Positions 35,505 through 47,992 of a DNA stretch of 64,000 nt are shown one piece after another. The position numbers were made by a program, and so were the translations under genes. Positions within the stretch are counted from its first letter, which is position 1; each line of letters starts with the position of its first letter. Source of the stretch: Gerris lacustris (Eukaryota; Arthropoda; Insecta; Hemiptera; Gerridae); assembly GCA_951217055.1 (NCBI GenBank), contig OX578279.1, forward strand, positions 27,306,173 through 27,370,172. Reading direction: 5' to 3'. The notes under the pieces are model-generated. The model did no database searches and had not been told where the DNA came from. It saw nothing but the letters and a program-made list of their open reading frames with translations.

Positions 35505-35913
35505 AATTATACTTGCAGCATGCCAAATTAGTTACACAAACATAAAATTAGAGATTGAAAAATAAGTTATTTTTTGGCTCAATTATTTTATAACAAATAT
35601 TTCCAGACCTAACAAACTGTATCGTAATTATGAATAATTCCACTAAATAAAAAAAGTATTTTAAAAATTATTCAAGATAAAATATACAAAAATTAAATTA
35701 TTTTAATATAACAAAGTTAAACTTTTAAAAGTAATATCGCTTTTAATTATACATAGTTTTTCTTATCTGTTAATGTTCTATTGAATTATTATGCTCATTT
35801 CATGCAATTAATAAGCATTACTACCAAAGATAATTTGACAAATTTAATGTTTACTTAGTGTGTAGGCTTCCGTAGGTTAGTGAACAGCTTTCTCGTATCG
35901 AATATTATGTATG
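35505..35913. other. AT-rich 3' flank, nothing recognised
   Basis: No repeat or coding frame. Confidence 0.5.
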
Positions 35914-36130
35914 GTGAATTTTTTTCCAGTGAAATCCACTTCACGAAGGGTGTATTGTCTGACGTTTCAATTCCACTACTGGAAGCATCTTCAGGGGTGT
36001 GGTGCATTGTGATATTATGGCTTTGAGTTAAAATCAAGATCCACCACACCCTTGAAGATGCTTTCAGTAGTGGAAGCGAAACGTCTGACTACACACTCTT
36101 CATGACACGGATTTCACCGGAAAATCAAGT
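35914..36130. mobile_element. Foldback MITE, family G, copy 2
   Basis: CCAGTGAAATCCACTTCACG at the left mirrors CATGACACGGATTTCACCGG at the right. The inner TTCCACTACTGGAAGCATCTTCA and GAAGATGCTTTCAGTAGTGGAA pair as well. It shares CTTCAGGGGTGTGGTGCAT with copy 1 at 30068. It lies ~0.4 kb past the gene's poly(A) signal. Confidence 0.85.
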
Positions 36131-37104
36131 TATTCATTAATTATAAGGATTGTTCATAATAAAATAAGATAAGTTGTAAATTCAAGAGATGTAATAAAGT
36201 AAAATAAAATTGTACAAAATAAAAGATAGTTTAAATCAATTCTATAACAATAACACATTCCCTTTCCCTCATAAAAAAATAAAGGAAACATTTTATCACA
36301 TGTAGAATGTAGAAAAAATAATGGGAAAATGGATTATAAAAGGATGATATGGGGGAGATTGAAGAGAACATAACAAATGAGGTGGTTAACAGGAGAGGGT
36401 AGGCTCGAGGGTAACGAGCCATATGTGGCTAAGGGAGGGGATGATTACCGCTGTAGAGACTGAGTAGTGAGAATAAGGGCGTTCTGGCACCAGAATACGT
36501 TTTCAGAGGTGTTGGAATGGAACGTCACCAAAACGCGGGGAGGAAATGGTCCCTGTATCCACATTCCCTAGCACAAATCCCTGCTTTCTACTGGGGATCA
36601 AGGATCACGCAAGGGCGTTCTCTGCTGTATATATTTTCTTTTTTCTTTCCCTCAAAACTACAACATGACGTTGTTTGGGTAATGCTGTACATTTCGATAC
36701 GGTACATCTTCCCCTTTTATGGTATATTGAAGAGATGTAAGACTTCTCCTTTGCTTTACCGGTAAGGTTTTTCTGTTCTCTACTTCAGAATGGACTGAAT
36801 CCCTCATGTAACTAATCATATATAAGAGACAAACGATCCTCGGCCCGCCCTTGCAATCACACTCCTCAGAAATAATCTCTCTAATCCTTCCCTTCTTCTC
36901 TACGGACCCTCCTAAATACAATTACCTTTATCCTACCCTCCTAGAGCTTCGTACAATACAACCATTACAACAATACCGATATATTAATACCAGTCTCAAT
37001 TGATCACGCAACCACTAGACAATCCAATATCAATTATTATATGAATTGTATACACTCACTTTAATTATAAAAACATAATACGTTTAATGTTATTACACTC
37101 ACAA
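36131..37104. other. Interval with a G+C-richer island, no gene supported
   Basis: 36350..36960 is less AT-rich, with overlapping + (36517..36765) and - (36658..36921) frames lacking any known domain. The composition resembles the 7850 and 30880 islands. Confidence 0.4.
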
Positions 37105-37545
37105 AATGTTTTTTTTTCTACGATTGATACTAAATATAATATATACATTTTATCTCTGTTTAGATGCGTAGAACGTGATTCTCTTCGTATATGTATTCAT
37201 TGCGCATGCGCGTTTCATAATTCTTCTTTATTTCCGCACTAGTGCGATCCTCGGCCCGCCCGCCGGGGGAGTAGCGGGGGAGTTAGCGAGTTTGTTTACA
37301 TTTTACATAACTAATTATCGGTTTGTTTAATTAAAGTAACTGTTTTTTCTGTATTTATTATTAAAATATAACAATCGTAGGTACGCTATACGGTACGCAA
37401 CACGTGCGAAAACTGCATTTTGCTTTGCTCGTGTGGTTTTACTACCCTCGTTATCGCTCGGGTGAAAACTCCACAGTAGATTCAAACATACGCATGCAAA
37501 ATTCTACTTATCGCACTAGACGCGTAATGTACTACTTCCTTTAAT
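37105..37545 (+). mobile_element. Second, shorter Crypton-like deletion derivative
   Basis: Parallels 22930..23512 from TCTACGATTGATAC to GACGCGTAATGTACTAC, but lacks the ORF-start segment around 23204..23330. It has instead an unrelated G+C-rich insert CCCGCCCGCCGGGGGAGTAGC (~37254..37290). CTCGTGTGGTTTTACTACCCTCG and ATCGCTCGGGTG are nearly identical between copies. Confidence 0.65.
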
Positions 37546-37554
37546 CAGCAGGCA

Positions 37555-37680
37555 AAACCTCTGCTTTTCCTTGCAAGTTAATATTTAAAAATATTTTTTT
37601 TAGTAGTCAGAATCAATTACTATTAGCGATTTTTGCAAAAAATATTTGAACCACAGGAGGGGAGTATAGACATTTTATAA
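37555..37680 (-). repeat. Family D fragment
   Basis: AGTCAGAATCAATTACTATTAGCGATTTTTGCAA parallels 27896..27935, followed by AGGAGGGGA. Short and diverged. Confidence 0.5.
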
Positions 37681-37799
37681 CAGTTGTTTTTAAAACTAAC
37701 TAAATTAAATTCATTAAATATAACACATTCTGTAGCTAATCACAAGAATCTAGCTAATAATAGCTGGACAAGAATCTAGCCAGTAAAAAAAAAAATAGA

Positions 37800-38188
37800 C
37801 TGCCAATTAGTGTGGCACATAGCTTCCTCGCATCCTATCATGTACTTTATTGTTATATTAACATTACAATTATTGTTATATTACTTTATTGTTATATTGT
37901 TTACTGTGTAAAAACTATTAATAGTTTTAGCGATCTTTAACACTTCATAGCTGTGTTGCTGTTGGTTTTACTTAATGTTAGATTTTTTCCCCGACCTAAA
38001 ATTCCAATTTTAAATTTGAAGTTCACGTTTGCACGAGCGTTGCTCGTGAACGCTTGCACGGATAACGTTGTCCAACGAACTCGTCCTGGGCATTGGTAAA
38101 ATGAACATGTCTACCAAATTTCATTAAAATCAGTCGACATTTACTCAAGTTATCGTAGCACGTTTCATAATTCGCGGACACACAGACC

Positions 38189-38220
<32 letters not shown>

Positions 38221-38357
38221 CGAGACCAAAAATGTTCCCTGATGTCTGAAACGGATTTCTGTCTTGGAATTTTTAAAATCGGAGGCATAAATGTTTTTCG
38301 TTCTCAAAAGTGAACACAATGCTTCCGTTACCTTCGATAAGCTCTGAAGCAAAATAG
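37800..38357 (+). mobile_element. Family A element, full length
   Basis: The clearest copy: CTGCCAATTAGTGTGGCACA at the left, CTTTATTGTTATATT, CACGAGCGTTGCTCGTGAACG, GTCCAACGAACTCGTCCTGGG, a (CAGA)n tract at 38182..38222, GATGTCTGAAACGGATTTCTGTC, and GTTACCTTCGATAAGCTCTG at the right. It is the closest relative of the 4035 copy. No TIRs or protein. Confidence 0.8.
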
Positions 38358-39197
38358 TGTTTGAAATGGCTAGTATGTAGTATGCAATGACGATGATAAA
38401 TTTCACGATTAAAAAATAATAAACGAGAGTATATATTATTGTATTTTTTTATTTTTTTTTATCTTTGTTGAAATATATTATTATACATTAGTAAAGCATA
38501 CATTTAATATTAGAATAATAAAACCAAATAAGCATGTTTCCATGAATACGGAGTATAATAAAAAAAAAAATGCGTATCATGTCCAACTATCACGCAAAAC
38601 TGCTAACAATCGAAACATAACAATCTAATAATTCGAGTAAGATTGTAATCTAACTATAATACAAATATATACATATTTAAGAATAATGTAATCATCTATA
38701 ATGTATACATCATGTCAATTATCGTGTAGAATTGTTGAATTGAGCCAAAGATATTGTGATTACGTATTAATTCAGATTTTTTTAGTATATTTATTGCTAT
38801 ATTGTTTGCTACGATTTTCGACTATTTTCAATGTGGATAGTTAGTTATATTGTGTCATGTTATCGTGTTTCATTTTCCGGAATAGTCCAATACCGCATAA
38901 CCATTATCGTTAGTAGGGGTAAACAAAAGGTTTAGTATAAGTTAAAAAAATAGTGTTTGTTCTATACTAACAATAGGGTCTTCTAAGTTATACTAAAGGA
39001 TTTTTTTTTCTTTTTTGGGTGATTTTTATTGACTATGCTCACGGTAACCAGCAGTTAGCCCACAAATGAACATCCTCTGATAGTTATTTCCTTGCTATAC
39101 TACTTCAAACCAGTATTACTACTAAGTACTGTAAAAAAGAAGAGAAAAAGTCAGTACTAAGAGAGACTTAAGCTTTTTTCGGGCTTCTTTAGTTTCA

Positions 39198-39728
39198 GTG
39201 TGCCCTTCTCTTCTTGGCTTTTTAATAAACATGAGCCCTCCTGGGAGAGACTGTATAAAAGCTCTTTGTAACGAAGGACTTCACCCTACCATCCCTTGCA
39301 TCAGACACCCATCGAACCTTTCTAGAATTATGGAAATAAGAAATCCTTTCCTTTCCCCTTTAAGTCTTGTATTTGACTTTTTCGCTTTTTCTTTACTTTT
39401 TTTTTTTTTAAAGAAAAGTTCATACATAATACTTTATCCATTCTATAGAATCATTCCTTTGCAAATGAAAAAAAAATCACTAAGTTTATACTATTTGTAC
39501 AAGAGAATAGGGTATTATTTCATCGTGTTGTTATCCCAAGAAAAACTTATTTTTTTAAAACCAAAATTTGTCTTCTCTTTTCAAAGCCCCCACTTTTTCA
39601 ATTTAATATACAAATTTGCACTAAAAAATAAGATCCTTTCAATAGTTTTTCTTCAAATAAGATGTCCTTATTTTCCCTTTCAACAATTCAAACTTTATAA
39701 TATAAAACTTAAAAAATGGATCTATTAA
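39198..39728 (+). other. 176-codon open frame, probably not a gene
   Basis: The longest open frame outside the chitin-binding gene. Residues 1-55 are of ordinary composition (GFLINMSPPGRDCIKALCNE). The remainder is dominated by F, L, I, K, Y and S, typical of translating a pyrimidine-skewed AT-rich strand, which has few stops by chance. No known domain and no promoter or splice context noticed. It could be a membrane-protein remnant, but chance is more likely. Confidence 0.2.
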
Positions 39729-39935
39729 TAAAACATTGAAAGACTTAAAATATTTAGATAAGACCTTCAAGAAAATGTTTTAAGCGAAAGTCAAGATTAA
39801 ATTTTTAACAAGGTCAGGAATAATTAAATACCAACAATACCTTAAATATATTATATATAATAACGTATTTGATGATTTTACCACACAGCTATTTCTTTAA
39901 ATACATTTAAAAAAAAATACTCAAAAATGTAGAAT

Positions 39936-39959
39936 TTACCTAATCTATAGATTAGGTAA
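39936..39959. repeat. Perfect 24-bp palindrome
   Basis: TTACCTAATCTATAGATTAGGTAA reads the same on both strands, with no spacer. Confidence 0.95.
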
Positions 39960-40747
39960 TTGAATGAATCAGCGATTTGGTGATGATGTAATGTAAAAAA
40001 GTAATTTATGTGGCTTAATTGGGAGCATATGTGTCCGATAAAAGCAAATTCATTGCACTTTCTCAATGCAAAAACATCAACTTTGTTTCCCTACTTATAA
40101 AATTATTTTCATTAAAGTAGAATAGAACATAATATGTACAGAATGACCCGTGATAAAATGTCAGGAAGGAACTGGTGGATTCTTTGCGTCAAATGAAAAA
40201 AAAAAAAAATCTGTTATGTATTAGTGTTTACGAAAATTTATAAAAATTAAAATATTATCTCAAAAACTAAACGAGGAAGAGAGAATGTGCTAAGGCACAA
40301 TTATAAAGAGCATAAAAAACACCTTCAAAATTAGTCATGAATTTCAAATTAGTTGCTAGGCATCTTAAAGTAAAAATATTATTTTTTTTAATTCGATATC
40401 GAGATTCTAAATCCCTCTACTTTTAATTGAGGAATTGTATAGGTGTGGCAAATTCAGGAAAAACTTTTGTTTTTTCTTAAGCTTTTGAATGGTATAAATA
40501 AAGTTTAGGACTAACGGACTAGTTTTTGATTTATGATGGTGTGAATGTTACCATCTGTGTAATTATTCGGACAGGATCGCAACCAATTCTTGTAAATGTG
40601 CAAACAAGGTGTCCCCGAACGAAAACACACTACTTCAGATTCCTATAGGAAATTTGATGCTACACAAAAAAGTCCTAACAAACATGGGTCTGGAAAAGAT
40701 TCGTTTTCGAGATATTCTTAAAAAAAAACATTAAACATCATAATTTG

Positions 40748-41770
40748 CTTCATTGGTTGAGACACTTAAAGGAAATAATAATTTAAAAAGATTTAACTCA
40801 TCTTCAAACTGAATATATTTCGCCCTCTCTCAAGGCATATTCATTACACTGGCGAGAATACAAAAACTTTTCACGTCTTGAACAATCAAATAAGATATAT
40901 TAGGAACATATCTATTCCTTCGTCAATTGATAATAATTAAATAAGATGAAATCAGTCAATAGTAATGGAATAAAACTAGCATAGCACTAAAAACGTTTTC
41001 GAACATACAAGAATAAAGTAAATTAACGATAACCCACTGGGAAGGTAAAATATAGATCATATGTTACAATTCAATCATATGATTACCCAGCGAGTTTGGC
41101 GGGAATAATTTTTAATTTGAAAATCTTAAATTGGCACTGTAATATTTGTTCAGTTCTCTGGAATCTTGTTTATGGTTTATATTTTTTTGTTCTTTTGTTA
41201 TATAAAGTGCTTCTAATAGTAATCTTTTTCTATTGTTGTTTTCTCTATTTAAAATTTTGGAGTTTTCAAATTCAGAAAACAACAATAGAAAAAGATTACT
41301 ATTAGAAGCACTTTACATAACAAAAGAACAAAAAAATATAAACCATAAACAAGATTCCAGAGAACTGAACAAATATTACAGTGCCAATTTAAGATTTTCA
41401 AATTAAAAATTATTCCCGCCAAACTCGCTGGGTAATCATATGATTGAATTGTAACATATGATCTATATTTTACCTTCCCAGTGGGTTATCGTTAATTTAC
41501 TTTATTCTTGTATGTTCGAAAACGTTTTTAGTGCTATGCTAGTTTTATTCCATTACTATTGACTGATTTCATCTTATTTAATTATTATCAATTGACGAAG
41601 GAATAGATATGTTCCTAATATATCTTATTTGATTGTTCAAGACGTGAAAAGTTTTTGTATTCTCGCCAGTGTAATGAATATGCCTTGAGAGAGGGCGAAA
41701 TATATTCAGTTTGAAGATGAGTTAAATCTTTTTAAATTATTATTTCCTTTAAGTGTCTCAACCAATGAAG
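40748..41770. repeat. Giant inverted repeat: 497-bp arms, 29-bp loop
   Basis: The left arm 40748..41244 and right arm 41274..41770 are reverse complements without any indel (paired positions always sum to 82518). The only mismatch I found is 41202 (A) against 41316 (C). The loop is 41245..41273. CATCATAATTTG lies directly before the left arm (40736..40747) and recurs 34 bp past the right arm (41805..41816). The arms contain no known gene; the 41096..41305 frame crosses the loop and is not convincing. Transcription would give a ~500-bp hairpin RNA. Confidence 0.97.
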
Positions 41771-44102
41771 TAAAACAATCAAAGGAAACAAACCTACGAA
41801 CTCGCATCATAATTTGTATACGACTTTTATCCTCAAAATTTTCATATATTATGGTTCTTACCATAAAACACTATGAAGCAAACCTTACAGAGAATCGAAT
41901 AAGACCCATTTTAAGTCTCTTTATCAAAATCTTTCAGGAATTAGTGTTGATGGAGACAATCTGAATGAATCGACTAAGAAAGTTACAGGGACTTAGTATT
42001 TGTTGACATTCAACAATTTATTTTTTAGCTATCCAAAACATTTTTCAGGCAGTGTCATGATAATCAGGCTAACCAACTATTTAAAAATATTGGCAACTAC
42101 AATATCTGTGATCTAAGAAATAGATACAAAACATACAAACATAAGAGAATCAAACTTATACTTCTAGATAGTATATAATATCTGTTAATTACAATATTAT
42201 TTATTTTTAATGTAAGATGTATCGAATCATTGTTATCAAACCACTTATTGTTATACTTCAGTTTAATTTTCTATTAACCTTCACCATAGTTACCATTAAG
42301 TTTAAGGGTTTTTGTTAATTTTTTCCCCCTTTTGTTACTGTTTTTACTTTTCCTCACTACTAATAGTAGGAAAAGTATTGTTTTTATTGTTATCTAAAGT
42401 ATTATTGTACCTTCTATTTAAATCTTGCAGGCAGAGGAAAAAACAAATACTATGTTTGATACTGGATCTGATGCAATCGAAACAAAAAATTCGTTGAAAA
42501 TATCTCTTAATAATATTATTTATTTATTATTATTTATAATAATTTATTAACTATATTTTCCTATTTTGCAACCTTCTACCTTTCTATTTTGCAAAAAAAT
42601 CTTCTAACTAATTGTATTGCCAAGGGAAAACGTTGATTTTAACTGCAATTATCTCGAAAACCTGTTAATGTTATTTGTCATGTTATTATTATGTTTGTGT
42701 ATAGTTAATCGTGTGATTAAAGTCTGTTAAAGTTAGGCTAGTTTTTAATGTTTGTTTATAATCAATATGTTATTTAAATGTATTATTGTTATTTAAATTA
42801 GTTTCATTTATTTCTCTGACCCTACATTAGATAATTGTTAAAGGAATATGTATATAATTAGAAGCTTTCAAAGTATGTAGAATAAATATTTATAAATATG
42901 TGTACGTGTATATATATTACAATAAAATCTAACCAAAAACCCATCACGGGTAGCACGGCTACGTGCCAATTTTATGTATTTTTATTAATAAGTGGTATTA
43001 TTATTATCTCAAAAACCAACAGAGTTATAAATAAAATCAAAGGGACATTGTTTGTAGACAATTGTATGAACTAAAATTGTAAATAAAATGTTTTTACGTG
43101 TAAACCTTATCTTCTAGATATTTTTAAACCAATTAGCCTGGATGGCAGCCATAGCTCCAACTTACGATAAATATTCAAAAATGCATAAAATAAAGCTATT
43201 ACCATCATTTTCACCACTTAAACATGATCGTAAAGCATACAGTAGGTACCATATGATTCTAAAGGACTAAAATGGTCAACAATTATTTTAGATTCGTGTT
43301 TATTTCATAAAATTAAGCATGTATATAAATTTTTATTAAAATCGGATCAAATAATAGTAATTTTGATAACCATTGACACTTTAATTAAATTTTACTTCGA
43401 TTTGGACCTCTACCTGGTCTATATGCAGCAGGGTTGTTTTTCTTCAGAAAATGAGCTGATCAGTACGAAGCGGTGTAGAGCGGCCATTGAAAATTCTACG
43501 GCAAAATAATTAATTTTGTACATCGATTCTGTAAACAGCACCGTACAATTCACTTTTACCAAAAACGTTTTTGACAACCCCATACAATTATACAACATTT
43601 TAAAAAGAGCGTCCAGCATAGTAACATTTTTACTTCAAGACATATCAAGCCAAGAGATATAATATGCACGACCAAAGTTGTCATTTTTCAAAATTCTCCA
43701 ACTTTGACTGCCTTTTTCATGGAAACTTTAAGTGTATTTTTTTAAGTATTCTCATTGTGTAATTTACCCATTTAAATGTATAATAAAATAATTAAAAATT
43801 TGAAAAAAAAAAAAAAATTCATAATTTTACCCAAGCACCATGAAATTTTTCGTCGAAAAAGCATACATATAAAAAATACATAAAAAATGGGTGGCCAACA
43901 CACAAAAAGAGCACCCCTATACAAATCAGACCTTTTTGGAATGTTAAAGAAGAACTACATTGTGTCGGCGGTCTTGTGTGTCGAGGATCACAGCTAGTTT
44001 TAACTACCTCAAGCAGGCTAGATGCCCTCAAAACAGTCCATGCTGGCCATAGAGGCATTGTATCATGTAATAATAATTAATATAAAAATGCCATTTTTTA
44101 AA
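41771..44102. other. AT-rich interval, no gene seen
   Basis: 43400..43640 and 43860..44060 are slightly less AT-rich with short minus frames lacking known domains. No repeat recognised before the family C copy. Confidence 0.45.
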
Positions 44103-44414
44103 ACTGGTCTTATTTTCAACCTTTTTTTTTTTTTTTTTTGGTTTCTGTATTCTTCACCTTAGTTGTATCGATGTGCAATATTTGGGGAAGATTGAATGAC
44201 GGTAAGTGGTTCAAAATTCGGGTAATAGGTGTGCGATGAAACTTAAAAAGCAAATAAATTTGACGCCATTTTGTTTTTTTTGGTTTTTGTATTCCTCACC
44301 TTAGTTGTATCTATGTGCAAAATTTGGGGAAGATTGAATGACGGGAAGTGGTTCAAAATCGGGGTAACGGAAACGTGAGATGAAACTTACAAAGCAAAGT
44401 AATATAAGACCAGT
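44103..44414 (-). mobile_element. Family C element, dimer (reverse)
   Basis: Bounded by ACTGGTCTTAT-type ends (44103 and 44414). It holds two head-to-tail ~110-bp cores, each with TTCTGTATTC-like/CTTCACCTTAGTTGTAT, GTGCAA, TTTGGGGAAGATTGAATGACGG and AAGTGGTTCAAAAT. They are joined by a T-run and AAATAAATTTGACGCCATTTTG. The architecture matches the forward dimer at 53434. Confidence 0.85.
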
Positions 44415-46340
44415 AAAAAGAAAAAAATAGTACAAGCAGAAGAAGTATAACTGTAAAGGTCTCCTTAAAAATTGTAAACAATGTATCATTAGTTTTCTAT
44501 TTCTTTACTCTAAGCATAAGCAGTTAACAGGTAAAAACAGCTAAATAAACAGTTTTTCAATCTTACTCCTCATAACTAACAATATGTGTACATAACAGAC
44601 TTTACTGTCATTTTTGAAGAGCATTAATTCAATACTGAACTCATATTTAAAAGAAATCTCCTTTTTTCCGCTATTCTCTAAAAATCATTTCCGAATAATA
44701 AAACGACATCTGCTCTATAGCCTTTTTTACGTCGCTTAACGATATACCATACTGCTAAATTTAATTCAAATTGGTCCAGCCATTTTCAACTGATTCTCCA
44801 GAAAATTGACAGACAGAATTTTTTAGCCCTTATTATTACTTTTAGATAGAAAACAGTGTTTTTTATTGGTCTTCTCCCGATTTTTTATTTTTCTTTAAAT
44901 ATAAATTTATTTATTTTTCTTAAACAGACATTTTAAAAGTAAAGGATCTAATTAATTAATTTCCGGTTGGTTCTCCATATACACAAGAAGAAAACAAACT
45001 CTACAGAATCCTAAATAAACAAGGAAGAAGTTAAAAATAAACGTTTTATTTATTTTACTGCCAATTAGACGAAAATAAATATATATTTACACATCATCAT
45101 CTTATTGATTAAAAGGTAACTTAAATGTTACATACAACACACTAAAACATTGTGCTAGGTTTCCGAGAAGTTCTAAAAAATCGCAGCATAATATTTTTAG
45201 CAGAATATACTACTTTAATAAACCTCTCTTGTTTTAACGCTATTAGAAGAGAAGGTTTTTTTAAAGGAAATTCCTCTTTATATAATAATACGGTAATATA
45301 GCGAAAATTATTGTTATTTCGACTTAAAAACAAATCAAATATTCAATTTTTAAAAAAGTTTTGCGTTATCCAGTCGTAAGTAGCTTTAATTTGACAGCCC
45401 AATTAAAATTTTAAAAAAATATTTTGTTTGCTATTTATAAAAAGTGTGATTTTTTTTCATGATATTTTCATTGCCCCATAATAAGGTATCAGGATGAATT
45501 ATTTATAAATAATAGGACTAGCCGTTATAGGTTGGTTGGGGGGATTGGAAAGTGTTGGAGCTAAAAACACAATATTGACGGTAGAAAGCACAATAATAAT
45601 AAAATGTTATACAAATTTTTAATCTACTCTTCACTAGCATTTATTCTATACCCCCCTCTAGAAAATGTAAACAAATATACATTTTTTAGCTTACCACATG
45701 TGTGAACATTACGCATGTGCATATTAAATGTTTAACCTCTATATGTTTCCTATGTGCAGGTCAAAAAGTTGTTGACAGTGTTTAAAATTGTAGCTCTCTA
45801 GCTTGAACGGTTCGGAAGATGTGAACCAAAGTGCAACGTACGGACAGACACACCACTCCCGCTATAAGGGTTTCAAGGATATGACAGAAGAAACAGACAG
45901 GTGAAACACGTTTCACACTAATCACATCGCGTTTAGATTAAAATGTAAAAGATTGGGTTGATTAGGATGTGTACAAATTTTATATAAAAGAAGGTATAAG
46001 AGTTGGTATCATCGAATGATCGGGACAATTATAAAAGTATCGGCACAATACATAATAGCAAAAGTTTGCTTAAGTTGCTTTAGATGAGCTTTTGTAAAGT
46101 ATTATTCTTCCTGACTTTTGTAAAATCTAAATACTACCAAAAAGTTATGAAATACTGACGGCTAATACTTTGTTAAAGTTAGCTACAAACAAATTTTCAA
46201 CCTTTAAATGGTCAGCTTGAAAAAATGTAAATCTATCTGATTATATTTATTAATCTCTATTCTATAAAAAGGTTATAAACAGTCTAGAAAAAGGATTTTT
46301 ATATTTATTATATAAATATATGGAGTTTGCTTTGCAGCTG
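44415..46340. other. AT-rich interval with weak repeat traces
   Basis: 45740..45920 has dispersed-repeat wording (TTGTAGCTCTCTAGCTTGAACGG, ACGGACAGACACACC), probably an old mobile-element fragment. No gene seen. Confidence 0.4.
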
Positions 46341-46380
46341 GAGGAAGCAGCATTGGGCGTGGTCAGTACTTGGACGGGTG
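46341..46380 (+). ncRNA. 5S rRNA-derived fragment (pseudogene or SINE3-like piece)
   Basis: AAGCAGCATTGGGCGTGG followed by TCAGTACTTGGACGGGTG corresponds to the internal control region and following bases of metazoan 5S rRNA (A-box AAGCAGCGTCGGGCGCGG, C-box TTAGTACTTGGATGGG). It stops abruptly at 46380, and the first half of 5S is absent. It is therefore not a functional 5S gene. 5S-headed SINEs (SINE3 class) carry just such promoter regions. Confidence 0.7.
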
Positions 46381-46930
46381 TTTTGAACTAACTGATTTAT
46401 TTATTATCATTTTTCCAAAAAAAAAAATATATACATATACATTATTTTTACTATGTTTTTATTAGCTTGCTTTCTAGATTGTTTTTTTTGTTTGTTGTTT
46501 TGTTCCAACGATATGCTGTACGTCAAAACCTATTTATACTTTCGGTATATTATTAAGCGTCGAAGTTTCAAAATTAAAAAATTACAACTTCAAAATGGCG
46601 GCCAATATAAAATTAAATTTAGTGGATTTGTTTGACATACAAAGAGGTCGTGCCAAATTTCAACTCGATCAGTCCACTTTTTTTGTTTTTACGAATTTTT
46701 AAAAAAATTGCTGACTCAGCAAACTGGTTTCAAGATGGCGGAAAATGTCGATTTTCCGGGCGGCACTACTAGAAGTAAGGACTGATTTCTACGAAGTTTC
46801 AACTCTCTAGGTTAAATACCCTAGGCGCTTCGATGATAACACACATACATACGCACAAACAGACGTCATGCTGAAAACCACTCAGGAGGTCTTAAAAAAA
46901 CCCAAAACGGGTAATTCAGTTTAAATGCTT
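46381..46930 (+). repeat. Dispersed repeat fragment with AAGATGGCGG motifs
   Basis: TTCAAAATGGCGGCCAAT (~46590) and TTTCAAGATGGCGGAAAAT (~46733) lie about 143 bp apart. GTGCCAAATTTCAACTCGATC, AAGTTTCAACTCTCTAGG and a CACACATACATACGCACAAACAGACGTC run follow. These are typical of the non-coding tails of invertebrate repeats. The AAGATGGCGG words also occur in the arrays at 1..755 and 58640..59175. Confidence 0.45.
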
Positions 46931-47992
46931 GGGTGAAAACTAAAAATCATGTTGAATGAAATATAGATCTTTATAAAACTTCTTGTTGTATTTCTTATTT
47001 ATTTATAATACTTCCTAAAATATAATTTATTTCTTACAATAAAATATTTTTTCCTTGATTATTGTTCTACGAGAAGCTCATAGCCATGTTCTATATTATA
47101 GTAATAATCATGCAGCCTTTTCACAAAACAATACAACAAAGAGATAAATTTTCATTTAATTTTACAAATAAAGAAAATAAAATTATTCTATTATTTCTAA
47201 AAGGCAATGATAATTAGCTTATTTGAGAGCTTTGGCATGGCAAAATCACCTTTGTTACAACTAAAATATAATTAAAACAAAATAAACACGAGATATTAAT
47301 GATATTATTAAATGTTAGTGATATTAAATGTTGACTCTCTTCTTTCTTTTAACAAAAACCTTCTTTTTAAAAAATGTTAATGTTCACGGTTATTCAAAAC
47401 GTTAAAATGTTATATTAAAGTTTTGACTTAAATGCAAGAGGAGTTGGGGGTAAAGAGAAGAGGCAATAATGACTCACTTTATTAAACAATTCCATTAAGT
47501 TACTATTTATTTTTCACTGTTTCAAAGTCACAAAAGAGACATTAAAGAACCAAGAAAACTTAAACAATTAGCTCATAACTTTGTGCAAAAAGCCATGCAG
47601 CTGAAATTAAAAGCACAAAGGGTATATCGTGTTTACTTGAAGACTCTTAAAACTAGACACTAGTTATTTTAAAACCCGGCTTCTAGAACACTTTATTACA
47701 CATCTGACATTTACATTTTAGTGTTTCTTTACACTAGGAAATAATAACAGAATTTTAAAATGAGATTAAAAAAAAGAAAAAAGTAGAACATAAATTCAGC
47801 TAATTTGACCATGCTTAACTTAATGCATGTCAAATTAAACTTAACAACCTTAAACTGTCAATTTATTATATTTAATTTAAATTTAGTAGTGCTTTGTTCT
47901 CTTTGTGGTATAAACGTAAGATTATTACATTTTACTACTTCCAAATGAATACGTTGAAATTAACACTTTTAGTAAAAGTAGTCTGCCAATTA
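46931..47992. other. AT-rich interval
   Basis: 47815..47955 matches 6604..6690 (CCTTAAACTGT, ACTTCCAAATGAATAC) as a minor repeat. No gene seen. Confidence 0.45.

Larger units (their letters stand above)
38358..40747. other. AT-rich interval with one long unexplained frame
   Basis: Contains the 176-codon + frame at 39198..39728, listed separately, and a perfect palindrome at 39936. Otherwise no recognised repeats. Confidence 0.45.

Noticed and set aside
39198..39728. 176-codon frame considered as a membrane-protein gene
   Set aside because: F/L/I/K/Y-rich product of a pyrimidine-skewed strand, no recognised domain, promoter or splice context. Kept only as a low-confidence feature.
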